Source of the DNA: Methanocorpusculaceae archaeon UBA456
GTDB taxonomy: Archaea; Halobacteriota; Methanomicrobia; Methanomicrobiales; Methanocorpusculaceae
NCBI GenBank assembly: GCA_002496395.1
Contig: DAJQ01000041.1
Location: forward strand, 36,414 to 47,962
DNA: 11,549 bases
Direction: 5' to 3'
Positions 1 to 6,180 of this stretch are shown piece after piece. The position numbers and the translations under genes are program-made. Positions within the stretch are counted from its first letter, which is position 1, and every line of letters begins with the position of its first letter. The notes under the pieces are model-generated. The model was not told the origin of the DNA. It was given only the letters and a program-made list of their open reading frames with translations, and did not search any database.

Positions 1-1
1 C

Positions 2-133
2 GGGCGCCATATACCTCTGCCATGCATTGAAGCAACACACTATGCCCTTGAATCGCCCGGCATGAAAGCCCTCTCCGGGAGAATGGGATGGACTTATATT
101 GAGGATCCCCCTGAAAGCTGCCTGCTGGTATGA
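2..133 (+). CDS. Probable NIF3-like dinuclear metal protein, C-terminal end only (partial)
   Basis: An open frame runs from the window edge to a TGA and encodes about 43 residues. The tail contains HIPLPCIEATHYALESPGMK followed by a short helix-like stretch and a YIEDPP ending. This resembles the C-terminus of the NIF3 (NGG1p-interacting factor 3, YbgI) family, where a conserved H-A/Y-x-x-E motif supplies metal ligands and is followed by 'G-x-x-A-L' and a final 'FID-P' strand. NIF3 proteins bind two metal ions; their physiological substrate is not settled. The stop overlaps the next gene's start (ATGA), so the two are probably translated from one message. Only the end of the protein is visible, so the family call rests on one motif region. 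Another metal-dependent hydrolase cannot be excluded. Confidence 0.6.
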   Translation, partial: GRHIPLPCIEATHYALESPGMKALSGRMGWTYIEDPPESCLLV

Positions 134-459
134 TCAATCCCTGGGTACTGCTTGAGAAGAGTGGAGAGCTATCGCCGGATGCAAAGCGATCACTGATCCA
201 TGCATACCATGATCGTGGTGAAAAGGCAATTCTTGCAGCTGAGCACGGGAATGTTAAAAAGTACCGGGACTTCTGGGTTGTTGTCGGACGATCTGATGAA
301 TATATTGTCGAAGATGGATTCTGTACCTGTGATGACTTCCGCTTTCGGGGCGGAGTCTGCTGGCACAGCCTCGCTGTTCGGATCGCAGAGGTATGCCATC
401 TCTATGAGGAGTTCGATCTCTTTTACACAGAATCTCCAAATGGAGACAATACAAGCTGA
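130..459 (+). CDS. Small SWIM zinc-finger protein (Sws1-type CxC...CxHxxA motif)
   Basis: This is a 109-residue soluble protein with one recognisable domain: a SWIM zinc finger formed by C65-x-C67 and C77-x-H79, followed by an alanine three residues after the histidine (A82). The extended motif CxC-Xn-CxHxxA is the pattern described for the Sws1/Shu2 branch of SWIM proteins, which in eukaryotes partner with Rad51 paralogs in homologous recombination and have archaeal relatives. The N-terminal part (about 1-60) is a short helical region and a beta-rich strand 'DFWVVVGRSDEYIVEDGF' leading into the finger, as in other SWIM domains that bind DNA or protein. The ATG overlaps the stop of the preceding NIF3-like gene (ATGA). 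The domain call is strong; the role in DNA repair is inference from the motif alone, and no RadA-like gene is visible nearby. Confidence 0.8.
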   Translation: MINPWVLLEKSGELSPDAKRSLIHAYHDRGEKAILAAEHGNVKKYRDFWVVVGRSDEYIVEDGFCTCDDFRFRGGVCWHSLAVRIAEVCHLYEEFDLFYTESPNGDNTS

Positions 460-468
460 ATCTAAAGA

Positions 469-483
469 GAAACCATTTATGGT
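469..483 (+). promoter_or_regulatory. Possible alaS promoter (TATA-like element)
   Basis: The 59-base gap before alaS contains a purine-rich stretch (AGAGAAACC) followed by ATTTATGG, which could serve as BRE plus TATA box. A start about 25 bases downstream would give a leader of roughly 15 bases before the ATG at 519. The TATA match is imperfect, and read-through from the upstream pair is equally possible. Confidence 0.25.
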
Positions 484-518
484 GACGAACAGAACCTATA
501 CCAAGCACGTGGTTGTTC

Positions 519-3260
519 ATGCTTGAGGAAGAATACGAGCTGGATTATTTTCGATCCAATGGATTTCTGAGGAAAACCTGTAGATCCTGTGGGGCAGCCT
601 TCTGGACGCAGGATCCGGACCGTGAGTTGTGTGGAGATGCACCCTGTGAACCATATCAGTTCATCGGAGAGCCGATCTTTAAACCGCATTCTCTCGATCA
701 GATGCGTGAGGCATTCCTCTCATTTTTTGAGACAAATAACCATACACGAATCGACCGCTACCCGGTCGCGGCCAGATGGCGTGACGACATCTACCTGACG
801 ATTGCATCAATTGCAGATTTCCAGCCATTTGTGACCGGAGGGGTTGTTCCTCCCCCGGCAAACCCACTCACCATATCCCAGCCATGTATCCGCTTAAATG
901 ATCTGGATGCAGTCGGACGATCGGGCAGGCATCTCACCTGCTTTGAGATGATGGCGCACCATGCCTTCAACTCTAATGATGAAGAGATCTACTGGAAAGA
1001 AGATACACTTGAACTCTGTTCGAACTTCATCAGATCGATTGGCGGGGACCTTCAGAGCCTCACCTTTAAGGAGCACCCATGGTATGGGGGGGGCAATGCA
1101 GGTCCAAGCGTTGAGGTGCTCATTGGAGGACTGGAGGTTGCAACCCTGGTCTTCATGAACCTCGGAAGGACGAAGACAAACCATCCTCCGACAATGATAG
1201 ATGGCAAGGATTACTACCCGATGAATCTTCGAATCGTCGATACAGGGTATGGACTTGAGCGGTTCGTCTGGGCATCAAAAGGTTCCCCAACCATCTATGA
1301 TGCAGTATTCCCGGAGATGGTATCACGCCTGATGGGATCGGCCGGACTCGAGCACCTTCTCGATAATGACGAGTTTACCAATATCCTTGGTTTAAACGCG
1401 AAATTTGCCGGACTTATTGATATCAGGGGAGAAAAACTGGTTCATCTCCGCAAAAAGGTTGCAGACTCCATCGGTATCAGCATTGGTAAACTTGAGGAGA
1501 TGATCACGCCAATCGAGGGAATCTACGCACTCTGCGATCATACCCGATGCCTTGCCTATATGCTTGGGGATTGTATTGTCCCATCTAATGCACGTGAAGG
1601 ATATCTGGCACGGCTTGTTCTCAGGAGAAGTCTCAGGATGATGGGCGAGCTGAATCTGGACGAGACGCTCTCAGATCTGGTCCTTGCCCAGATGAATACG
1701 ATCGGATCTGATCATTTTGAGCAGACACAGGATATTGTGCAGCAGATAATCGATCGTGAAACAGAGAAATACGAAACGACAATTGCCCGTGGAAGCAGGG
1801 TTGTCCAGCGGATTGCAAAGACCTATATCAAAAAGAACGAACAGGTCCCGCTCCCTGAGATGGTTACCCTGTATGAATCACATGGTATCCCAACAGCCCT
1901 GATGCGGGAGATATTAACAACTGAGGGTGCCGACTTCGATCTCCCCGATGATCTCGATTCAATTATCGCAGATATGCACTCGGAGGCTGAATCATCAGAA
2001 GAAGAGTCTGCAACAAAGAAGTTTGATGAGAGGATCATTGGACTTCCCCAGACAAAAAAGCTCTACTATGAACGACCATATGAATTTGAATTCGATGCAA
2101 TTGTCCTCGATTATTTCGATGGATATGTCGTCCTGGACCAGACCCTCTTCTACCCTGAGGGCGGGGGCCAGCCCTCAGATACCGGGACACTGGTAACGTC
2201 AGAAAATGTTGTCAGGGTGGATGAAGCGATCATCAAAGACGATCGAATCCTGCATAAGATCAAAGGCGGTGTACTGAAGCGGGGAGAACGGGTAAAAGGA
2301 ATTGTTGACGAAGAGCGGCGCTGGTCGCTGATGCGGCACCATACCGGAACCCATGTTCTTCTCCGTGCCTGTAAACAGATCCTCGGCCCCCATATTCATC
2401 AGGCAGGAGCTCAGAAGGGCATTGAGAGTTCCAGGCTTGATATTCGCCATTTTTCACATATCACTCCGGAAGACGCAAAACGGATTGAGATCGCAGCAAA
2501 CCAGATTATCATGGAGAACCTGCCGGTCTTTATAAAAATTGAAGACAGAAACCGTGCCGAAGAGAAATTCGGATTCGCACTCTATCAAGGGGGTGTCCCC
2601 AAAGGAAAGAATATCCGTGTTGTCCAGATGGGAACAGAAGTCCAGGCATGTGGTGGAACTCATTGCAGAAACAGTGGCGAAGTCGGGATCATCAAGATAC
2701 TCAGGATCGAACATATTCAGGACGGCGTCGAGCGAATTGAGTTCTCAGCAGGATTCGCTGCGATTTATGCCATGCAGCACCTGCAGGATATTGTCAACGA
2801 GGCAGCAGCCACACTCTCGGTTCAGGTGGAGCATCTCCCCCAATCAGTAGAGCGGTTCTTCTTAGAATGGAAGGAACGGGGGAAGAGTATCGAGGATCTG
2901 GAACAGAGACTTGCTGATCTAACATTACAGAACATGACCGGCGAGGATATTGGCGGAGTGAGTGTCATCATCCGTCAGATTGATCGAACTCAGAAAGAAC
3001 TGGTCAATATGGCATCAGGCATCGCCAATCAAAAGGGAGTGGCCGTTTTCATATCCACAAGCGATGGAATCCGCGTCGTTTGCGGATCCGGAAATGATTC
3101 AGTTGATGCTGGTGTCATTGTCAGGGAGATCTGTACTGTTCTTGGTGGGAAGGGCGGAGGAAAACCCGGACTTGCCCAGGGTGCCGGAAAGGATGCAGAT
3201 GCCATCCCCGGTGCACTCGAGAAAGCCCGTGAAAGAATACTGACGATGATCAATGGCTGA
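519..3260 (+). CDS. alaS: Alanine--tRNA ligase, archaeal type
   Basis: This cytoplasmic enzyme attaches alanine to tRNA(Ala) and hydrolyses mischarged tRNA. At 913 residues it has the full archaeal length. In order: an N-terminal archaeal zinc-binding extension (C21, C24, C38, C43); the class II aminoacylation core, with 'RYPVAARWRDD', 'EMMAHHAFN', 'GGGNAGPSVEVL' and 'DTGYGLERF'; the tRNA-recognition helical region; the editing domain with H608-TGT-H612 and C711-GGT-H715; and a C-terminal DHHA1/C-Ala domain ending in the glycine-rich 'GGKGGGKPGLAQGAG'. All editing metal ligands are intact. I chose ATG 519 (MLEEEYELDYF), which matches the family's usual N-terminus; an in-frame TTG at 513 would add two residues. 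The Shine-Dalgarno site is weak. The 3' end overlaps the downstream winged-helix gene by 8 bases. Confidence 0.97.
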   Translation: MLEEEYELDYFRSNGFLRKTCRSCGAAFWTQDPDRELCGDAPCEPYQFIGEPIFKPHSLDQMREAFLSFFETNNHTRIDRYPVAARWRDDIYLTIASIADFQPFVTGGVVPPPANPLTISQPCIRLNDLDAVGRSGRHLTCFEMMAHHAFNSNDEEIYWKEDTLELCSNFIRSIGGDLQSLTFKEHPWYGGGNAGPSVEVLIGGLEVATLVFMNLGRTKTNHPPTMIDGKDYYPMNLRIVDTGYGLERFVWASKGSPTIYDAVFPEMVSRLMGSAGLEHLLDNDEFTNILGLNAKFAGLIDIRGEKLVHLRKKVADSIGISIGKLEEMITPIEGIYALCDHTRCLAYMLGDCIVPSNAREGYLARLVLRRSLRMMGELNLDETLSDLVLAQMNTIGSDHFEQTQDIVQQIIDRETEKYETTIARGSRVVQRIAKTYIKKNEQVPLPEMVTLYESHGIPTALMREILTTEGADFDLPDDLDSIIADMHSEAESSEEESATKKFDERIIGLPQTKKLYYERPYEFEFDAIVLDYFDGYVVLDQTLFYPEGGGQPSDTGTLVTSENVVRVDEAIIKDDRILHKIKGGVLKRGERVKGIVDEERRWSLMRHHTGTHVLLRACKQILGPHIHQAGAQKGIESSRLDIRHFSHITPEDAKRIEIAANQIIMENLPVFIKIEDRNRAEEKFGFALYQGGVPKGKNIRVVQMGTEVQACGGTHCRNSGEVGIIKILRIEHIQDGVERIEFSAGFAAIYAMQHLQDIVNEAAATLSVQVEHLPQSVERFFLEWKERGKSIEDLEQRLADLTLQNMTGEDIGGVSVIIRQIDRTQKELVNMASGIANQKGVAVFISTSDGIRVVCGSGNDSVDAGVIVREICTVLGGKGGGKPGLAQGAGKDADAIPGALEKARERILTMING

Positions 3261-3873
3261 TGAGATCGTCTTCCTTGAGCCGGGGGAAGAACAGTCACAG
3301 AAGATCGCAAAGGCGATGTCAAGTTCGACCGCAGGCGATCTCCTCCGAAGCCTCTCAGATACCCCAAAAAGCACGACGGCATTAGCAGAAGAGCTTCATA
3401 TTCCTCTCACCACCGCAAAATATCATCTCGGCAACCTGCTTGATGCAGGGGTTATTGAGGTAGCAGATACCCGCTGGAGTGCAAAAGGACGTGAGGTCAA
3501 GATCTACAGCCTGAAGAACCAGATCTTAATCGTCGCACCCAAACGACAGAGTGCAATCGGCATGATGAAGAAATATGCCGCTACACTCGGAGTATTTATT
3601 GCGGGAACCGCTCTTCTCACCCTGTATCTCCCTTTCCTTCAGGATAAAATAGTTTCTTCAGAAGATATGATGGTCTATGCTGCTTCACCATCAGAGACTC
3701 TGCAGATTCCGGATGCGATGCCGATGGCAACGCGGGCATTGGCGGGAGCAGGCGAACCCCTGCCCCCCATGGTGCATGAATTTGTCATGGCATTCTTTTT
3801 AGGCGGCTGCCTTGTCCTATTGGCCTTAATCGCATACGAAGCGATGCACTGGTTCCGCGATGAGCGGTATTAA
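3253..3873 (+). CDS. Membrane-anchored winged-helix (ArsR-like) protein coupled to alaS
   Basis: This is a 206-residue protein. Residues about 15-90 form an ArsR-like winged helix: a helical lead-in 'IAKAMSSSTAGDLLRSL', then 'STTALAEELHIPLTTAKYHLGNLLDAGVIEV' as helix-turn-helix, and 'KGREVKIYSL' as the wing. The C-terminal half carries two hydrophobic segments (about 109-128 and 173-197), separated by a polar loop of about 45 residues. This suggests a hairpin anchor with the DNA-binding domain and the short charged tail 'HWFRDERY' in the cytoplasm. The recognition helix looks intact. The start overlaps alaS by 8 bases with no clear Shine-Dalgarno site of its own, so translation probably depends on alaS. 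No sensor or ligand-binding cysteines are evident. The target genes and signal are unknown; a role at the membrane or in sensing envelope state is inference. Confidence 0.8.
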   Translation: MADEIVFLEPGEEQSQKIAKAMSSSTAGDLLRSLSDTPKSTTALAEELHIPLTTAKYHLGNLLDAGVIEVADTRWSAKGREVKIYSLKNQILIVAPKRQSAIGMMKKYAATLGVFIAGTALLTLYLPFLQDKIVSSEDMMVYAASPSETLQIPDAMPMATRALAGAGEPLPPMVHEFVMAFFLGGCLVLLALIAYEAMHWFRDERY

Positions 3874-4475
3874 CAGATTCCAATAAAGTTTTTTAAAAGC
3901 AGAAGGCCTGTCTCCCCGCTCTTTTCCGGATGAAACTGTACACCATATATGCGATCCTTCTTTACCGCCGAGGAATACGAGACGCCATAGGTGGTTTCAC
4001 AGAGCTGGTACTCTGCCGGGCAGTCAACATAGTATGAATGGACAAAATAGACATAACTCCCCTCATCTATTCCAGAGAGGAGCGGATCATCCGGCATTGC
4101 ATGGTGAAGCGTATTCCACCCCATATGTGGGACCTTCATTCCTGGTTGCGGCTCAAATTTGCGGACATGCCCCGGGATCAGCGAGAGACCCCGGTGGTTC
4201 CCATGCTCTTCACTCTCATCCATCAGCATCTGCATTCCAAGGCAGATCCCAAGGAGCGGTACATCTTTGGCATCAGAGAGGAGGCATTGCCTGAGAGGTG
4301 AGAGCCGGCACATACCCTCAGAGAATGCACCAACACCCGGCAGGATAATGCCATCCGCAGAACGAATCTCACCCGGATCATGAGTGATGATCGGTCGTGC
4401 CCCTGCCTTCTCAATGCCACGATAGACCGACCGGAGGTTCCCAAGACCATAATCAATAATGGCTATCTTCATCAT
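3870..4475 (-). CDS. hisH: Imidazole glycerol phosphate synthase, glutamine amidotransferase subunit HisH
   Basis: HisH hydrolyses glutamine and channels ammonia to HisF, which makes imidazole glycerol phosphate (histidine pathway) and AICAR (returned to purine synthesis). The protein is 201 residues, normal for the family, with a class I glutamine amidotransferase fold: N-terminal 'KIAIIDYGLGNLRSV', oxyanion-strand 'PGVGAF' near 46-51, nucleophile C78 in 'GICLGMQ', and the catalytic H182 and E184 in 'FHPEKSG'. All three catalytic residues are present. Two adjacent ATGs (4475 and 4472) are possible starts; a GGGAG Shine-Dalgarno site lies 6 to 9 bases upstream of them. The gene overlaps the upstream PP-loop gene by about 20 bases and is likely co-transcribed with it. 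Its stop overlaps that of the convergent winged-helix gene by 4 bases. No hisF is visible in the window. Confidence 0.96.
   Translation of the reverse strand: MMKIAIIDYGLGNLRSVYRGIEKAGARPIITHDPGEIRSADGIILPGVGAFSEGMCRLSPLRQCLLSDAKDVPLLGICLGMQMLMDESEEHGNHRGLSLIPGHVRKFEPQPGMKVPHMGWNTLHHAMPDDPLLSGIDEGSYVYFVHSYYVDCPAEYQLCETTYGVSYSSAVKKDRIYGVQFHPEKSGETGLLLLKNFIGIC
3889..3894 (+). terminator. Possible oligo-T terminator after the winged-helix gene
   Basis: A run of six T residues on the + strand begins 15 bases after the winged-helix stop, inside the antisense 3' end of hisH. Archaeal RNA polymerase can terminate at oligo-T tracts without a hairpin. No stable stem precedes it, and six T's is short, so this is tentative. 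Confidence 0.3.
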
Positions 4476-5859
4476 CAGATTCTCCCTTCTTTATCCTCCA
4501 CGCACCGCTCTCAAACCAGTTTTCCGGGCGGCCCGTTGCACCACCATAGTCTGAGACAGCCGTCTGCCAGCGTTCCCAGAGTTTTGGATAGCGTGCTTCT
4601 ATCATCCTGAGATGGGCAATATCACTTGATGGGCACATATAACATCCGATTCGATCGAGGCCTGCTTCATAGAGCGTATTGTAGGGTGCCTTCTCCTGGA
4701 AGAGATAGAGCCAGACATGCAGTGCATTCCAGTGCTGGATTGGGGCTGCCGAGAGTTGGTTGGGGACATTTGGATTTCTCCAGACACGCCGGCTCTTCAT
4801 CCGTCTGGCAGACTCGTATTTCCTCTGCCCGATAAGTGAGAGGCATTCTCCAAATTCCTCTTCAATCAATCTCGTGACAGGCGTCAGCTTGCATGCCTTA
4901 CAACACCACCTGAAGTTGACTGCCGGGGGGCCATGTCTTGAAAAAACTTCCCAGAAACCTGCTTCACCATCTCCCCTGAAGATAGGGACACAATAGCGAT
5001 CTGAGACTTCTGAGATATTTTCAAGAGTCTCCGGGAACTCAAGACCCGTATCTGCAAAAAGCAGGGGAACAGGTCCGATTGCCTTCAGTGCAAGGAGAAG
5101 GGTAACAAGACTATCCTTTCCACCAGAGTATGATACGGTGACCGGAAGATCTTCCTGTTCCCGAACATCCCGAATAAAAGCGATCGAATCCCCCTCCATT
5201 TTTAAGAGGTATTCCCTGTTTGCATCCACTGCATCATCCCAGGTTGCAGACCCGGGCCTGCATACCTGTGGAGCATTCTTTCTGAGACGGACGATCTGGC
5301 CGCGGGTGATCCCCCGTGCCTCTTCTGCACTCATCTTCGCCCGCCCGACACCAATACAGGTGCCATCTTCGGTCAGGACAAAGACTTCATCCCCCTTCTC
5401 TACATGCGATTCGACCAGAACAACTCCGGGTGCAAGAACACTTGAACCATCTTTGATGAATGCAGCGGCACCATCATCTACGATCACATATCGCATCTTT
5501 GGAGTCATCAGGAGGGTAGCCTCCGGGCGCGGGAGCACCTCCCATCGACTTTCTCCCGGAAGATACCTGATTGCACCGACGATTGCCCCGCCGACGATGA
5601 TCTCCTCCATCCTGTCATCATCCGGAACCTTGTTCAGTAAGACGAGGTGATCATTGGGAATGAGTAGGGAGCCAAATGACTCTTCAAACAGATGATTGAT
5701 CAATCGGATATCAGAGGGAAATGCCGGACGGAGATCTCCCGGGGGTGTAACTCCGACAAAGCGCGTTTTCCCCCCGCAGCTGCACCGTTTTCCAAGAACG
5801 GGTACATGGCATTCGTCACACCAGTGAAGGGGAACGGCACCAAGATACGGTGACTTCAT
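4453..5859 (-). CDS. APS/PAPS reductase-like protein: zinc ribbon, PUA domain, PP-loop ATPase, Fe-S cysteines
   Basis: The protein has 468 residues counted from the ATG at 5859; an upstream ATG at 5880 would add seven. Domains in order: an N-terminal zinc ribbon (C14, C17, C26, C28); a poorly defined middle region of about 90 residues; a PUA-like RNA-binding domain (about 122-195); and a PP-loop adenylating domain with SGGKDS at 245-250 and 'FADTGLEFPET'. The cysteine set is C319-C320, C323 and C406-x-x-C409, the CC...CxxC spacing that holds [4Fe-4S] in assimilatory APS reductases. The C-terminal ECG(L/I)H motif, whose cysteine attacks sulfate in APS/PAPS reductases, is absent. Proteins of this architecture occur in methanogens (MJ0066-like). 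Domain content fits either sulfur assimilation or RNA thiolation; the substrate is not known. It lies upstream of hisH and overlaps it. A TATA box placed for a start near 5861 favours the shorter form. Confidence 0.85.
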   Translation of the reverse strand: MKSPYLGAVPLHWCDECHVPVLGKRCSCGGKTRFVGVTPPGDLRPAFPSDIRLINHLFEESFGSLLIPNDHLVLLNKVPDDDRMEEIIVGGAIVGAIRYLPGESRWEVLPRPEATLLMTPKMRYVIVDDGAAAFIKDGSSVLAPGVVLVESHVEKGDEVFVLTEDGTCIGVGRAKMSAEEARGITRGQIVRLRKNAPQVCRPGSATWDDAVDANREYLLKMEGDSIAFIRDVREQEDLPVTVSYSGGKDSLVTLLLALKAIGPVPLLFADTGLEFPETLENISEVSDRYCVPIFRGDGEAGFWEVFSRHGPPAVNFRWCCKACKLTPVTRLIEEEFGECLSLIGQRKYESARRMKSRRVWRNPNVPNQLSAAPIQHWNALHVWLYLFQEKAPYNTLYEAGLDRIGCYMCPSSDIAHLRMIEARYPKLWERWQTAVSDYGGATGRPENWFESGAWRIKKGESDDEDSHY

Positions 5860-5883
5860 CCTTATTCTATTATTGAGCATGGG

Positions 5884-5890
5884 TTAAATA
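5884..5890 (-). promoter_or_regulatory. TATA box for the PP-loop/hisH unit
   Basis: Read on the - strand, TATTTAA is centred at 5887, about 26 bases from 5861. Transcription would then start two bases before ATG 5859, giving a near-leaderless message, while the ATG at 5880 would lie upstream of the transcript. The upstream BRE position is not strongly purine-rich, so the match is moderate. Confidence 0.45.
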
Positions 5891-5901
5891 GCGAAGCATC
5901 A

Positions 5902-5967
5902 GTTCATGTTGACCGGAGATATTCGATCCCTTGAGACCATAAGAAGCCGTTTTTATAGAACATGAAC
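5902..5967. repeat. Inverted repeat GTTCATGTT / AACATGAAC in the divergent promoter region
   Basis: GTTCATGTT at 5902-5910 is the exact reverse complement of AACATGAAC at 5959-5967, with 48 bases between. The first arm lies just upstream of the - strand TATA box; the second lies directly downstream of the + strand TATA-like box. The placement would suit a regulator bound at both promoters, but 9-base matches at this spacing can arise by chance. Confidence 0.4.
5950..5957 (+). promoter_or_regulatory. TATA-like promoter facing the mbh operon (distal)
   Basis: TTTTTATA preceded by the purine-rich AAGAAGCCG resembles an archaeal BRE/TATA pair. Its centre is about 26 bases before the ATG at 5980, the standard archaeal TATA-to-start distance. 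It could drive a leaderless short ORF, a small RNA, or a long-leader mbh transcript. Confidence 0.4.
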
Positions 5968-5979
5968 CCTTCAGGAATT

Positions 5980-6063
5980 ATGCATCCCAGTGGGCAGTTT
6001 TTAGAGAGGCAAAAGAACTCATCTGATATTTCTCTTCTGCACGTATGGAAAACCATATTTTAG
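5980..6063 (+). CDS. Candidate leaderless 27-residue ORF
   Basis: ATG through TAG encodes MHPSGQFLERQKNSSDISLL plus seven residues ending in WKTIF. The only supporting evidence is position: the ATG lies where transcription from the TATA-like box at 5950-5957 would start. There is no recognisable domain or membrane segment, and no Shine-Dalgarno site, as expected for a leaderless message. It could be a leader peptide for the mbh operon or a chance ORF; chance is the more conservative reading. Confidence 0.15.
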   Translation: MHPSGQFLERQKNSSDISLLHVWKTIF

Positions 6064-6082
6064 GAAACGATCATTATTGATC
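6054..6082 (+). promoter_or_regulatory. Putative proximal mbh promoter with overlapping dyad
   Basis: GGAAAACC followed by ATATTTTA (TATA-like, centred near 6058) predicts a transcription start near 6084. A dyad GATCA-TTAT-TGATC at 6069-6082 fills the space between this box and the predicted start, a common place for archaeal repressor operators. The resulting leader of about 97 bases ends at the Shine-Dalgarno site of mbhA. Confidence 0.35.
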
Positions 6083-6163
6083 ATGACAAACAAAGGGCTG
6101 GAGTTACATCTACCGCGTTTGTATCATTCTTTGCGGGATAAGACGACGCATTGCCGTTGCACA

Positions 6164-6170
6164 AGGGGGG
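6164..6170 (+). promoter_or_regulatory. Ribosome-binding site that decides the mbhA start
   Basis: AGGGGGG lies 10 bases before GTG 6181. It sits inside the frame that would open at TTG 6151, so it supports the GTG rather than the TTG as the initiation codon. The protein from GTG (MIRFLATTIATF) also matches the typical MrpE N-terminus. Confidence 0.55.
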
Positions 6171-6180
6171 TTTTCCACCA

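Larger units (their letters stand above)
5860..6180. other. Divergent intergenic region (about 320 bases) between the PP-loop and mbh genes
   Basis: No tRNA and no protein-coding gene longer than about 30 codons is recognisable here. It separates the - strand PP-loop/hisH unit from the + strand mbh operon, so it must carry both promoters. Contents: a - strand TATA box near 5887; + strand TATA-like boxes at 5950-5957 and 6054-6062; a 9-base inverted repeat (5902-5910 and 5959-5967); a 14-base dyad (6069-6082); a 27-codon ORF (5980-6063); and a G-rich ribosome-binding site at 6164-6170. If the mbh message starts near 6084 its leader is about 97 bases. Confidence 0.7.

Noticed and set aside
513..518. 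TTG start for alaS six bases upstream of the ATG
   Set aside because: The ATG at 519 gives the conserved N-terminus and no ribosome-binding site favours the TTG.
4453..5859. Naming the PP-loop gene cysH (PAPS reductase)
   Set aside because: The C-terminal ECG(L/I)H motif is missing and zinc-ribbon and PUA domains are added, so the canonical reaction is not supported.
6086..6122. ACAAAC/GTTTGT inverted repeat in the mbhA leader as a riboswitch or hairpin
   Set aside because: Six base pairs enclosing about 25 unpaired bases is weak and no known riboswitch motif is recognisable.
6151..6180. TTG start for mbhA ten codons upstream
   Set aside because: The G-rich ribosome-binding site lies within these codons and MrpE proteins normally begin at the residue encoded by GTG 6181.
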